In this document: positions 11,727 through 22,780 of the stretch, piece by piece | Position numbering within the stretch: the stretch's first letter is position 1 | Layout of the letters: every line of letters begins with the position of its first letter | Assembly: GCF_024362695.1 (NCBI RefSeq) | Contig: NC_065424.1 | Span: 1,338,786-1,402,785, forward strand | Direction of reading: 5' to 3' | DNA from: Pectinophora gossypiella | Lineage: Eukaryota; Arthropoda; Insecta; Lepidoptera; Gelechiidae | DNA length: 64,000 bases | The notes under the pieces: model-generated | Database searches by the model: none | What the model saw: the letters and a program-made list of their open reading frames with translations, nothing else | What the model was told of the DNA's origin: nothing | Position numbers and translations under genes: made by a program

Positions 11727-12047
11727 AACATAATATAAATAGCCTATATACGTCCAACTGCTAGGCACATTCCTCTTAATCAACCGGAGGGGGTATGGAG
11801 CATACTCCAACACGCTGCTCCACTGCGTCTTGGTGGAGGTATTTGAACTAGTAGCCCGAGACCAATGGCTTCTAAAGCACGGAATCATCTTACTTTTTCG
11901 GACAATCAGGTGATTCAAGCCTGCAATGTCCTTACCAAACAAAGGACAGTCTTTTAAAGTGATTTTCTCAATGTCCCCATCGGGAAACGCACAAGGACGT
12001 CCAGATCGTGAGCCCAAGCTCTAACCATTAGACCACGGAAGTTGTTG
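11727..12047 (-). mobile_element. SINE-B, near full-length
   Basis: Reverse copy from the 'tatatacgtccaactgctag' tail to the tRNA-like head (complement of ccgtggtctaatggttagag). Substitutions show moderate age. Confidence 0.85.
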
Positions 12048-12138
12048 TTGCTATGTTGTGCAAAGGACGAAATAGACATGTTTTCTTTATATAGAGTAAG
12101 TAACTAAACTTCAGAACTTCAGAATACATAAATAAATA

Positions 12139-12345
12139 ACTTCAGAATACATCTCGCTTAGGGACGGTACGATCCCGACGACGTGTCCAATCAGCTCGCG
12201 ATAACAAACACTTCAAAACTCCGATGTCGACCCCGCCGGCGTGGTCAACGATTTCCCTCATTCAGCGCTTATCGTTATCGACCCACTCAAATATTACTCT
12301 CTCAGACGACGCCCTCAGCCGAAGTCGAGTCTCAGACCTGTTGTG
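12139..12345 (+). mobile_element. retroposon E, 3'-shortened copy
   Basis: Begins at the same 5' end as the other long copies (gaatacatctcgcttaggga), has an internal deletion, then 'acacttcaaaactccgatgt' and 'cgcttatcgttatcgaccca', and stops within the 3' third. Confidence 0.75.
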
Positions 12346-12362
12346 CCTCTATAAATAAAATA

Positions 12363-12731
12363 ATGGCCGCGATTCCTGCAGAGACCTCCTAATTTTATTT
12401 TAAGTTATACCTGTCATCTTCTTATCCTCCGAAAAGGAAAGGGACGGGTAATCAACAAGCATAAAATTTATGGAACACACGTCAATTTTAAGCACAAATC
12501 TAAACAATCCTATAAAAAAAAATGTATGGGCTAATAACCCGACAGAATTATGTGGTTTGCATGGTTTGCATACCAGCGAGATACCGTTTTGATTCGCTCG
12601 GGTTACTCATTTACTCATTCTTCCTAAAATTAAGAGCTGTCAATCATCCGTCGCTTTCCTTTTCGGCGGATAAGAAAATGACAGGTATAACTTAAAGTAA
12701 AATTAGGAGGTGCCTGCAGGAATCGGGGCCA
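12363..12731. mobile_element. MITE family I, full copy
   Basis: About 370 bp with long TIRs: left 'gattcctgcagagacctcct' with 'aattttattttaagttatac', right the complement of 'ggccccgattcctgcaggca'. Interior 'aacccgacag' and 'gagctgtcaatcatccgtcg' as in the other full copies. Flanks fit an AAT target. Confidence 0.82.
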
Positions 12732-13026
12732 ATATCTCTATAAAAATAAGTATCTGTAATATTTAATAGGAGTTGTGTTATCACGTGTAGAAACCCACGT
12801 GGACATAGCAAATGTCCATGATATGGCGTAACATGTTTAACAAATCAAGGAATGATATTGCCTCCAGTTATCTGAGGAATTCATTGCGAATTGCATAGAT
12901 AAAAAGCTATTAGACATGCTAGATGTTAAGGTTATCGTTCTATGCAACCGGCGGGATTAAAAGTTAAAATTATAATGTTCCATGCCGCTTATCGTGCCAT
13001 GTGGAAGTCAGGGATCAGCTCGTGTC
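12732..13026. other. unassigned stretch
   Basis: No gene or repeat recognised. Confidence 0.4.
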
Positions 13027-13362
13027 TATCACGACGGGTAAACGGCTTCCGTGGTCCAGTGGTTGAGCGTTGGGCTCACGAACCGGAGGTCCCGGGTTCG
13101 AATCCCGGTGGGGACATATCACAAAAATCACTTTGTGATCCCTAGTTTGGTTAGGACATTATAGGCTGATCACCTGATTGTTCAAAAAGTAAGATGATCC
13201 GTGCTTCGGAAGACACGTTAAGCCGTTGGTCCCGGTTACTACTTACTGGTGTAAGTAAGTAGTCGTTACATGAGCCATGTCAGGGGCCTTTGGCGGCTCA
13301 ATAGTAACCCTGACACCAGAGTTGATCACGTCGGTTATCCACCTCACAACCCAAATGATAAA
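13027..13362 (+). mobile_element. SINE-A, full-length
   Basis: Best-preserved A head: A box tggtccagtggttgagcg and B box gggttcgaatcccgg, followed by the body, central block (gtgcttcggaagacacgtta), 'caggggcctttggcggctca' and an A-rich end. Confidence 0.9.
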
Positions 13363-13383
13363 AAAATATATTATATACTCAAT

Positions 13384-13585
13384 AGGAGCGTAAGTGCGCA
13401 ATGACAGCAATCGTCAAATTTTAATAGCAATTTGAGCACTATTTGAATTTGCGTGCTCCATCTCAGACCAAATCTCTGTTTTAAGCTGGGTCGTGGACAA
13501 ATGCACTCATATCTTTTAATAATAAAAAAGTAACATTTGTTTTTTATATGAATTGCAATGTGGCCTTTTTATCCCCCCTTTGTTC
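13384..13585. mobile_element. MITE family D, degraded
   Basis: Keeps 'gtaagtgcgcaatg' and the right arm 'aattgcaatgtggccttttt' with 'atccccc', with foreign sequence between. Confidence 0.55.
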
Positions 13586-13959
13586 ACTAGTGGGATGTAT
13601 AATTTGTAGATAATTTATTTTTTTACTAAGCAACGGTAAGAATATCTTAATATTTTAAATCTCATTATCATAATGTCACGAAGTTCACAGATAAACGTGC
13701 GACGTTTTTGCTCAGAGTACATATTAATCGATCAGTTACAAAAACAGTACAGTGCGAGTAATAAAAATGTCTGCAGATAACCTACGAATACTGGTTTGTT
13801 CCGGTTTGTGCGCCTGCGCAACGATTCGGTACCGGCTAGGCTGTGATCTATTGCAGGGCTGGTCAAAACGTGTTTTACGAATTATACATATTATTATTAT
13901 TGGCACATTTGATCCCCCATTTCTACCTTCGAAGGTAGACAGCAATGTCTACTGTCATA
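13586..13959. other. unassigned stretch
   Basis: No gene: overlapping frames on both strands have no recognisable domain. Confidence 0.45.
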
Positions 13960-14215
13960 TCCCTTCAGAACCCCGATACCGACCCCGCCAGCGTGGTATC
14001 ACGCTTATAGGTATTGACGTCGGGTCGATTAAATTATTCAAATAAACCCTCTCAGCCGACGCGACGCCCTTAGTCGAACTCCGCGACTAACCAGGCACCC
14101 ACAGGCCTATTGTCTTAAATTTTGTACCGGGTGAGAGACCTATCAGCGCTCCCCATTTGTCCGGCCAAGTAGTTAATGCCATTTGCGACAATACTACAAT
14201 AAGTCACGCCAAAAA
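13960..14215 (+). mobile_element. retroposon E, 5'-truncated
   Basis: From 'ttcagaaccccgataccgac' through 'ctctcagccgacgc' to 'caataagtcacgccaaaaaa'. Confidence 0.82.
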
Positions 14216-14515
14216 AGACATATTTCACAGTAAAGTTGTCTGGAAGAAATTGCTATTTATCAATAAGGCCGCTTATTGCGCTTCTTATGCCCTATTCCTA
14301 CTTTTTGTGTATGTATTTGCAATAAAAATACATTTTGTAGTGCATTTTATTACAAATTATAGTGGAAGTTAATATAAATGTGTACTTATGAAAGAAATCG
14401 CTTTAAGCGATAAGGCCGCCTTTTGCCATGTACTTAGTTAAGAGTCTTTTTGTAATTATTTCTTTTTATTTTTATTTTAGTGCAGTAGGTATAAGTGTAT
14501 TTGTATTGTATTGTA

Positions 14516-14660
14516 CAGTCATGAGCAATATCATGTACCCACTTTAGAACCCTGTCGCATTATCATATATGACATTTAATGAGGCTTACGGTTTAAATTG
14601 TCAAAATAGTTAATGTGACATGGTTGCAAAGTGTATACATATTAGTACTCGTCGAGACCG
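14516..14660 (+). mobile_element. MITE family F at a TA target
   Basis: Same ends and interior as 8139-8280, with TA on both sides. Confidence 0.85.
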
Positions 14661-14884
14661 TACTTATACGCAAAAAATATCTATTATTATGGATAACTTC
14701 TGGGCCACCCTGTACGGCACCCCTAGTCCACCTGCCTACCTGATGTCTGTTTGTTTACACGCCCAGCTGCTTTGTCTATGCATCTGTCCGTTTATCTTCA
14801 CATCTATCTTTGCATCTGTTCCGCTATCTGGCCATCAATGTTTTTGTTTATTTTGTTGTGTTTCGTCGATTTAAAAGTAATGAT

Positions 14885-15043
14885 GTAAAAAGCCAGATCG
14901 AAGCAATTCATTTATAAAGCAATATGGCCATTTGACATTTGCGCATAGAAAAGTAAGTGCGCAATAGTAACAAATGTCAAAAACCAATATTGTTTTATTT
15001 ATTTATTTATTTTTAGATGAATTGCTTTGATGTGGCTTTTTTC
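14885..15043. mobile_element. MITE family D with expanded (ttta)n
   Basis: Arms 'gatcgaagcaattcattta' and 'agatgaattgctttgatgtg'; a TTTA microsatellite has grown in the right arm. Confidence 0.78.
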
Positions 15044-15160
15044 ATCATCACCATTTTAAGAGCCACGCTCTTGTCGGTGTAGCATTCTCCATATTACTTT
15101 TTAAGGAAAAATAGGGCTGTGGTTTTCCTCTTGCCTTCCGCCCAAAGTGGCTTTTTTACC
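15044..15160 (+). repeat. repeat L copy
   Basis: Segment 'ttaagagccacgctcttgtc' with 'gcattctccat.ttactttttaagg' and 'gtggttttcctcttgccttc', shared with 37330-37510, 42280-42425 and about 56620-56660. Origin unknown; the end resembles the complement of a LINE 3' end (aagagcgcagctctt). Confidence 0.65.
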
Positions 15161-15487
15161 TCCCTCTAAATATATACCTACCTTCCGCTGGACTTAAAAA
15201 AAATACGGTCGAATTGAGAACCTCCTCCTTTTTTGAAGTCGGTAAAAAATTAAACAAACGGATACTGTGTCCAAAATTACACCCATTGAAATTCACTTCG
15301 ATTCAATTTCAAAACGCTTTCTTGCACAAAGTAAATAGGATGGTTTGCCCATTAGTAAAATACTAGAATGAGAAACATATGGGTTCCAGACCAGTAATTT
15401 TTAATTATAAGTACATTTTTTTGTTTGCCAATGAGACACTGAGTTTTATATCAGGTGCATATTGCTGTCGATGACCTAGACCAGCAC

Positions 15488-15660
15488 ATCGGAAGGGAAG
15501 AGAGGAAGGAGTAGACCTAGGATAACATTTATGAAACAAATAAAAGAAAAGGTGCAGGTCGTGTCGTATCGGGAGGTGAAGATTTTGGCGGGAAGAAGAG
15601 AGGAATGGCGACTACTCCACCGACAAGAGCGCAGCTCTTAAATAGAGACACTAACATTTG
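15488..15660 (+). pseudogene. LINE 3' end (GRGRPR tail)
   Basis: Carries 'gtagacctaggataacattt', 'gtcgtgtcgtatcgggaggt', 'ggcgggaagaagagaggaat' and 'caagagcgcagctctta', the same 3' end as 31081-31333. It encodes the C-terminus of a LINE polyprotein. Confidence 0.8.
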
Positions 15661-16444
15661 TTTTTAAGTAATTTGTAAAATATTATAGACTGAAATAAAT
15701 GCATTTATTTATTTAAAAAGGAGGGTTAGTTATCGTACAATAATAATCACTGCCGCTTCGAAACCATCTAAACAGTCCTTAAATAAGTTCTATCTAGAGA
15801 GGGCGAAAGGGGCACTAATCAAAAGATTGGCACTAACCTTCGTTTTAGTTCTTAGGAAACCACGTCCCAATAACTTTGCAACTATAAACCTTCCCAGAAA
15901 CTCGTTGCAAATGGTTGCCCGTTTAGGAAACTTAAACATTACTTACTACACTATCTTTAACCTATATTCACCTACTTTACTTTTACAAAATAGCGACCCT
16001 TATTATTTATAAATTAAGATACCCTGATAATCGGAATTGGAAGTGTATAATTTACTATTTAGCAATCGGTTTGTATGTATTAGCAGACACCATTTATGGT
16101 TCAAAGTTTCCATACATTTGGTTATTTTGAGTTATATTTTGCTCAATATGTAAATGAGTCTTTGGATGACTTGTTAACGGTTTGTATATTTCTTAGAAGC
16201 GTGATTTAATGTGTTTTTAAACGAGTCTGAATGAGGTCAAATCTTTGCATGTCTGCAGAGGTGATAAACATTAGTGATTCACTATATTTATACGCATGGG
16301 AGTTTCTGGGGCTATAAACATAGGACCTCACTTTGTATAAAGTTACGTAAGGTTAGGTACACACTTACTTATAGGCGGTGGACGAATGCGAAAGCATCCC
16401 TGTAGCCTGTAGCTTTGGCATAACGAGTGGTGAGACTTTCCCCG
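15661..16444. other. unassigned stretch
   Basis: No gene; the 61-codon frame at 15827-16012 has no recognisable motif. Confidence 0.45.
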
Positions 16445-16590
16445 CGTACCGTGCACGTTAAGCTGTTGATCCCGGTTACTGCTTGATGTAAGTAAGTAGT
16501 CGTTACACGAGTCATGCCAGGGTCTTTTGGCGGCCAATGACCATGACACTAGGGTTAATAAGATTAGTAACCCATACGATAGAAGAAGAC
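16445..16590 (+). repeat. SINE-A fragment (3' half)
   Basis: Has 'gtgcacgttaagctgttgat', 'gtaagtagtcgttacacgag' and the end 'cgatagaagaaga'. Confidence 0.7.
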
Positions 16591-16629
16591 AGGCACTGCG
16601 GGGTGCGAGCCCGACATAACCCTGTTGCT

Positions 16630-16823
16630 GCCCTCGCGCGGTACGCGGTACGCGGTGCGCGGTACGATCACGAGTACTAATATGTATACACTTTGAAACC
16701 ATGTCACATTAACTTTTTTGCAAATGAAACCGTAAGTCTCATTAAATGTCAAATATTGATATTGCTCATGACTGTACGCGGTGCGCGGTGCGCGGTGCGC
16801 AGTACGCGTTGCGCGGTGCGCGG
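16630..16823. repeat. GC-rich 7-bp minisatellite split by a MITE F
   Basis: Units of cgcggta / cgcggtg lie at 16634-16664 and 16775-16823. A family F element (16665-16774) separates them at a TA in the repeat. Confidence 0.85.
16665..16774 (-). mobile_element. MITE family F inserted in a minisatellite
   Basis: Starts cgatcacgagtactaatatg and ends gatattgctcatgactg, with TA on both sides; somewhat shorter than other copies. Confidence 0.85.
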
Positions 16824-17045
16824 TTAAGTTCCGAAAAGTGTTTTTTTCAGGCCTGTGCATTTAGTTTTTAATCTTCCTTTTGTAATAAAGCGGCAAGTAG
16901 ATACTTATATTTTTTTAACGTGAGTTATTGTGATTTGCCTCAGATGGTGTCAACTACTAGGCCGGAATCATAACTGTGTCGATAATTAAGTACTAATGTA
17001 TTACGTTCGTCGTGTAAACGATGCTTGAGTTAGGTTGAGTGTGTA

Positions 17046-17380
17046 CTTACATAAACTGCCTATATACGTCCCACTGCTGGACACAGGCCTCCCCTCAATC
17101 AACCGGAGGGGGGTATGGAGCATACTCCACCACGCTGCTCCACTGCGGGTTGGTGGAGGTGTTTTTACGGCTAATAGCCGGGACCAACGGCTTAACGTGC
17201 CCTCCGAAGCACGGGAACATCTTACTTTTTCGGACAATCAGGTGATTCAAGCCTGTAAAGTCCATACCAAACAAAGGACAGTCTCACAAAGTGATTTCGA
17301 CAATGTCCCCATCGGGAATCGAACCCGGACCTACAGATCGTGAGCCTAACGCTCTAACCACTAGACCACGGAGGCTGTTG
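17046..17380 (-). mobile_element. SINE-B, full-length
   Basis: Reverse copy running from 'tatatacgtcccactgctgg' through 'ggtggaggtgtttttacggc', the central block and 'gacaatgtccccatcgggaa' to the tRNA-like head, complement of ctccgtggtctagtggttag. B box read on the minus strand is ggttcgattcc. Confidence 0.9.
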
Positions 17381-17894
17381 AGTGTGTACTTAATGCAGTT
17401 ATTTTGTAGTTGCCATTACGACTATCGCATTGTTTTCGATTTAACCACTATTACATGATCAGTCATGTAATGTAGGTATCTGTACCTACGTCAAAATGCT
17501 TGAATACCTTGACGTGAACGGTGAATGGCACTTCAAAGGCGTCATAGTGTAAAGTTAGGTATAATTCCTAGAAGATAGAGCATAATTAAGTGTCTGTTTA
17601 AGTACTCCGCATTGTACTTTTTATTGATATCACCATTCTCCATTAGCATGATTGACACGTGTTAGATGTGTAATTGCATACTGAAGAAAAAAAAGTATAT
17701 TATATACTAAAGAAAAAACGATACAGCCCACTATTCAAATTCAAAAAATATCTTTATTCAGTAGGTAACATAGTTACACTTTGAATCGTCAATTTTTACA
17801 TAACGAACGTCTCATCCGCTTAAAACAACTGCAGCTTCTCACAACCTGTATAGCCGGGGAAAAGAAGCTGCAAGAAAAACCTCGGCACAGGGCC

Positions 17895-17998
17895 TATCAG
17901 TTTACTTAGACTACTTAGTTCACCCTGCAATGGATGTACCTCTGACCACCCCAATTGGGATATAGTCGTGAGATTATGTTATGTTACATACATACACA
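17895..17998 (+). repeat. repeat M copy
   Basis: Contains 'atggatgtacctctgaccac' and 'ccaattgggatatagtcgtg'. Confidence 0.6.
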
Positions 17999-18300
17999 TA
18001 CATAATATTATGCCTATTTCCCACCGGGGTAAGCAGAGAGAGAGAGTACGTTCTTCTTCTTTGCGAGTCGATGGTGATCGAAACTAAATTTTTGCTGACC
18101 AATAATTGGCCACGCTTACGGCATTAAAGACCTGTACGAAGCCACTGACAATGCCGTAAGAGTACGTTAAATACGATCTACTCTGAACCGGCGTGTGTGT
18201 ATGAAACGATAGATGAATGTGGAAGAAGCGAGAGAAGTATGTCAGGATCGAAGCAAATGGATTTCCATAGTCTGCTTACCCCGGTGGGATTACGTTATTT
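17999..18300. repeat. LINE 3' tail fragments, both strands
   Basis: A (cata)n-rich piece with 'ttcccaccggggtaagcaga' (minus) and a plus-strand piece that reads MNVEEAREVCQDRSKWISIV, the usual C-terminus of an insect LINE, followed by 'ccccggtgggatta'. Between them 18055-18170 repeats a block also at 50060-50165 (minus). Confidence 0.6.
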
Positions 18301-18394
18301 TACTAAGGAAAAAAACAAATATAAATCGTATAGGTACCCAGACAATAAATTACCTGCATTAAGTGCAAAAAAGTGAACTTAGGAATAAAACTAC

Positions 18395-18520
18395 ATACAT
18401 ACATACATAAACTCACGCCCGCAATCCCAAATGGGGTAGGCAGAGCCACGAGTAATCAAAGACAACTTGCAGCCACTGTTCATACGAAGTCCTAAGATGG
18501 ATATGATGAACCTTATGGTG
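18395..18520 (-). repeat. LINE 3'-tail fragment
   Basis: The complement reads 'ctaccccatttgggattgcg' and ends in a (tatg)n run, as at many insect LINE 3' ends. Confidence 0.5.
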
Positions 18521-18686
18521 AATAAAACTAACATAATAATTAAGTTAGTCGGGGACTTACGCAATTTTTTGTCTGGTCATTGTGATATCAACTTTATGAC
18601 GTAGCGGTGAAGACCTAGGTATTAATTTTACTAACTTAGATATAATCTTCTATTACTAACAAAATATGGATAAATATCTGAAATAA

Positions 18687-18745
18687 ATATTTCATTCATT
18701 CATTCATTCATTCATTCATTCATTCATTCATTCATTCATTCATTA
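18687..18745. repeat. (ATTC)n microsatellite
   Basis: About 14 perfect attc units; it is followed closely by a truncated SINE-A. Confidence 0.95.
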
Positions 18746-18772
18746 ATGAGGGACTTTCCAGGTTATGTCCCC

Positions 18773-19050
18773 GATCCGGAGGTCCCGGGTTTGAATCCCC
18801 CGGACAAATCACTTTGGGATCCCTAATTTGGTTAGGACATTGCAGGGTGATCACCTGATTGTCCAGGAGTAAGATGATCCGTGCTTCGGAAGGTACGTTA
18901 AGCCGTTGGTCCCGTTTACTACTTACTGATGTACGTACGTAGTCGTTACATGAGTCACGTCAGGGGCCTTTGGCGGCTCAATAATAACCCTGATACTAGG
19001 GTTGATGAGGTTGGTATTCTACCTCACAACCCACATGATAAGAAGAAGAT
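18773..19050 (+). mobile_element. SINE-A, head-truncated
   Basis: Begins inside the tRNA-like head (gatccggaggtcccgggttt) and is complete to the (aag)n tail. Confidence 0.85.
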
Positions 19051-19076
19051 TGGCTAATATATAAAGTTGGGAGGGT

Positions 19077-19222
19077 TTTTAAAATTCCTGCCTAAAATTG
19101 ACGTGTGTTCCATAAATTTTATGCCTGTCGATTATACGTCCCTTTCCTTTTCGGTGGATAAGAAAATGATAGGTATAACTTAAAATAAAATTAGATAGTG
19201 TTTACAGGAATCAGCACCAATA
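19077..19222. mobile_element. MITE family I, deletion derivative
   Basis: Has 'gacgtgtgttccataaattt', 'tccctttccttttcggtgga' and the terminus 'tttacaggaatcagcacca'. Confidence 0.75.
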
Positions 19223-20866
19223 TTATACTAATAATTGATACTATAATTTGATAATTTCACATCATTAATCAGTATACTTTCCCTAACATTAACAGTTTCG
19301 ATCATTTGTCAATGAATAAATTAGTATTTTACTTGAGAAAGTTTGATGTGATTGTAAGGTTTGCCTCTATCTATTTCTATCGTCCAACCTTCATTGGAGC
19401 AGCGTGGAGTATGCTCTATGCTCTTTCTTTATTCTTAATGCAGCAAAAAGGCTTAGTAAAAGAAACGCGTAGTTCGTTAATGATTGCTTTAATGATAATT
19501 CAATCACCATTTTTACGATATTGCAATTTGTCTTAATTGGTCATACAACCATTACTTGCTAATCGGTACACCTTATGTAATTAAAATTTTATATTCTTTT
19601 CGTTTATGTAACGGTAAGATTTGAATATATTTTTTTTAAATTCAATTCGCGATTCGAAATTCGATTCAATAAACACTCACAATACACTTAAGTGAGTATA
19701 TAAATATGTATTCAATGTCAGTCGATCTGTCTAAAGCTGAAAGCACATTCAATGGCTTTATTAGAGCCATGAATAGGCCACATTGAAGCAAATACTTAAA
19801 TACATAATTATATCTATCCGGCTGTTATTTTATTATTTACTTAATTGTATTTATAATTCTATTTATACATTTAGAATTAAAAATAAGGATATTGCACCGT
19901 AAATAATCCATGAATTTACTTTTATTTTTATCTGAGCTCAAAACTCGTTCTACCAGTCAAGCTAAGATAAGGATGATGTCAGGAGACTATAAAAAACTTA
20001 AAAGAATGGTGATTTTAAATTTTACCGTTTTACATTTTTTTTTGTAATTTAATAAAATTCGTTGTAATAAGTTTATTATGAGTCTAAATGGGCGCAGACC
20101 GTGTTACACGTAAAATACCTTACCCCCTATTGAATGATACTTAAAAATAGCTGGAAAAGAGTGGATGTATATGCTATACACGTCTATATGCTATATCTAT
20201 ACGTCTATGCTATGTTACACGAAAAAAAAAAAAAAAAACATTTTATAGAGAAAATTACCGACACTACAAGGCCACAATTCCCAATTTCCTGGCTATAATT
20301 TTTACTCTATAGTCTTCTCGGATAAATAGAGATCGTAACAGTAGTAACCCTTCTTGTTGCTTCGCCGCAGTCGGGTAGGAGAAATGCAGATCGTAACGTA
20401 ACAGTAAAAACTGCTTGCAAATTCAATCAGTGGTTTTCGAGATGCCGAACATAGGTACCTACAGAGGACGCACTTATTTTTATAGCTAAGTACTTTTATT
20501 ATATACCATGCATACAACGATTTTTTGATTTCGATGTAAAAATGTCACTGGTTAGGTTAGCTCATTAATCCATCATTTTCCTCAGTCGTAATAAACACAC
20601 AAATACATATTCACCTACCCAAGATGAAATTTGCATACTTAAGTTTTTTTGGAATGAATATAAATATAAAACGAAAAAAAAAAATAAAAGAAAAAAAAAC
20701 TACTTATTTAAAAATACAAATAGGTTACTAAGTAATTAATGTTATTTATTTTTATTGGCAGTTAAGATATTTGCATACACTACGAATAAGTAGGCTGTAT
20801 GCTCCTAAAACAGGTTTATTAATTTATTCCGAATTAATTAAAAAAAAAACTTTAAATAAAACTTAC
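19223..20866. other. unassigned AT-rich stretch
   Basis: No gene supported. A small SINE-B scrap lies at about 19386-19420, a short MITE D scrap at about 19770-19795, and poly(A) at 20222-20239. It would be intron if the two putative minus-strand exons belong together. Confidence 0.45.
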
Positions 20867-21330
20867 CTCGTGTAGCCGCAGAATTACTGACGAATTCCAG
20901 TAAAATTGTTGTCACATAATATTAATGGTCGTGAAATATTTGAGTCCTGTTAGGCGCACTGCAAAACCGCACTGGTAAGTAGAAGTGTCTGGAATATTCT
21001 CCTTTCTACTTAAAATAAATAACTGGTAACTTTGCAGTAAGTAAATAAAAAAATAACACTTTTGAAGATAAAAGTATTACACGCACTTCACTTCAGTTAA
21101 GTAACTTTAAATTGAACGTAACACAATTTTTTAAGGAACACAAATTCAAAAAAAGATTTATTATTCTTTTTTATATTAATAAATTCGGTTTAAATTTTTT
21201 AAATTTCACAAAATGAGTTTTTATTATAATAACTTCCGAGTTTGTACACGGCGTTCGAAATATGATATTAGTACGCGCAGTGCGTGCGTCGTCACCGAGC
21301 CTCGTCCATTCACTAAGGCGGCTGCAACTT
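20867..21330 (-). other. possible 5' leader exon and promoter region
   Basis: The minus strand has a perfect splice donor, CACGAG|gtaagtt, with the exon ending at 20867. Upstream sequence has no long frame, so it would be untranslated leader. A relatively GC-rich patch at about 21255-21335 could hold the promoter, but no TATA or initiator is convincing and the 5' limit is a guess. It could pair with the putative exon at 6993-7145, which starts with an acceptor on the same strand. Confidence 0.3.
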
Positions 21331-22227
21331 TGGCGCCTTTTTTTTTTATTAACCACACAAAATGTAAACAAACAAAACGAATAAAGAGAAATTTTATTGG
21401 CTTCTGTTTTTATATGATTGCAATAAAATAACATTTAGGAATTTGTTTTCTATTTCCTTCAATCCAGATGCCAATTATGGTTTTACGTTAAAAAAATGTT
21501 TGCTTTTATTATGTAATAGGCAATGGTATGCGTGAAAACAGTTTTTTGTGTTTTATTTCAGAGTTGGGTAGGTAAGGTACAATATTTTACATTTTAGAAA
21601 CTATTTAAATAAGGAAATATAATGGTGGTATGTAAACAGACGTCAATGGTAGTATAAAAAACTAATCATAATTATTATACGAGTATGAAGCTATGTCCTA
21701 CGGCTTTTCTGCGTGGAAGATCGGAATTATTTCAGAAAGGATTCTCTAAGTGAATAATTTAAAAAAACAACAACAACAACATTCTTCGAAAAAAAAAATA
21801 ACAACGGTATGGTGTTTTTGATATAAGACGATTTATGAAATTATACCATTATTAATAGCTATTAGCTGTTTGTTTGTCTTTCTTCTTAAAAATGAGTATT
21901 ACCTAAAGATATAACAGAATAATAGAAACAAGCAGTAAGTAGAAAAAGTAGTAGTATTTATATAATAGAAAAAGACCTAAGTATTTAAGTTATATCTCTT
22001 ACAAAATGTGAAATCAATTACTTAAATTACGACATCTTTAACAAGAGAGTCATTTAGTGCCTATTTAATACCTACTTAATAATTAAATCTATATTGGTAA
22101 TGACTTGTAGATAAATTGCTTCGCAACATAATGTAACATTATGTGAGTAACAGTTACTCACATCTTGCGACTTTTGTTTTTCTCATTTCTTTTGTATTTA
22201 GGTTACTTAGCGATTAATATACCTCAT
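21331..22227. other. unassigned stretch upstream of the possible leader exon
   Basis: AT-rich, no supported gene or repeat. Confidence 0.45.
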
Positions 22228-22390
22228 CATAAACAGCCTATATACGTCCCACTGCTGGGCACAGGCCTCTCAATCAACCGGAGGGGGTATGGAGCATGTT
22301 CCACCACGCTGCTCCACTGCGGGTTAGCGGAGGTGATTTATACGGCTAATAGCCGAGACCAACGGCTCAACGTGCCCTCCGATGTGACGT
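22228..22390 (-). mobile_element. SINE-B, 3' half
   Basis: Reverse copy from 'tatatacgtcccactgctgg' to the central block (aacgtgccctccga). Confidence 0.82.
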
Positions 22391-22608
22391 GATCCAATGA
22401 AATAAAAAATATTATATGTTACAATTGTCATAGGTAATCATAACCATACTATTAGAAGCACATAGGAGAGCTTTCAGCGGTCATTCATCCTAAAGCCGAC
22501 CAGTTCGACGAAGCCAAGGAAGAATTACTTTCTAAATTTTAACTGAACGCGTTGGACGACTTAAATTATTAAAATATACATCCGGGTTCAACCAATAACC
22601 TTAGTTAT

Positions 22609-22771
22609 TGTTATAAATAATTAATTTTAATTATTATGAAATAAAACAACGTGTTTTGGCTGTTAGAACGGAAGAGAGTATTTTTTATTTTTCCTTTTTA
22701 CACATAGACAATCATAGACGATGAATACCTTTCTATTATGCCAGTTGACAAGTATTTTGAGAACAATAATA
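22609..22771 (-). repeat. 3' LTR of the copia element
   Basis: Base-for-base copy of 26837-26999 as far as I can read by eye. The end at 22771 is set by the GTTAT target duplication; if the shared A is placed in the target site instead, the duplication is the 6-bp AGTTAT and the LTR is 162 bp. Confidence 0.93.
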
Positions 22772-22778
22772 CCCCCAC
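22772..22778 (-). promoter_or_regulatory. copia polypurine tract
   Basis: The minus strand reads GTGGGGG immediately before the 3' LTR and overlaps the end of the stop region of pol. This short G-rich tract is in the right place to prime plus-strand DNA synthesis. Confidence 0.65.
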
Positions 22779-22780
22779 TA

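Noticed and set aside
13035..13110. tRNA gene candidates at SINE heads (also 2700, 17300-17376, 28698, 43826)
   Set aside because: The A and B boxes are good, but each is followed by the same SINE body and the cloverleaf acceptor arms do not pair. They are SINE promoters, not functional tRNA genes.
16343..16860. Overlapping minus-strand frames of 119 and 98 codons
   Set aside because: They run through a GC-rich minisatellite, a MITE F and a SINE-A scrap; composition, not coding, keeps them open.
21171..21434. Frames on both strands in the possible leader/promoter region
   Set aside because: Both frames are short, overlap each other on opposite strands and have no recognisable motif.
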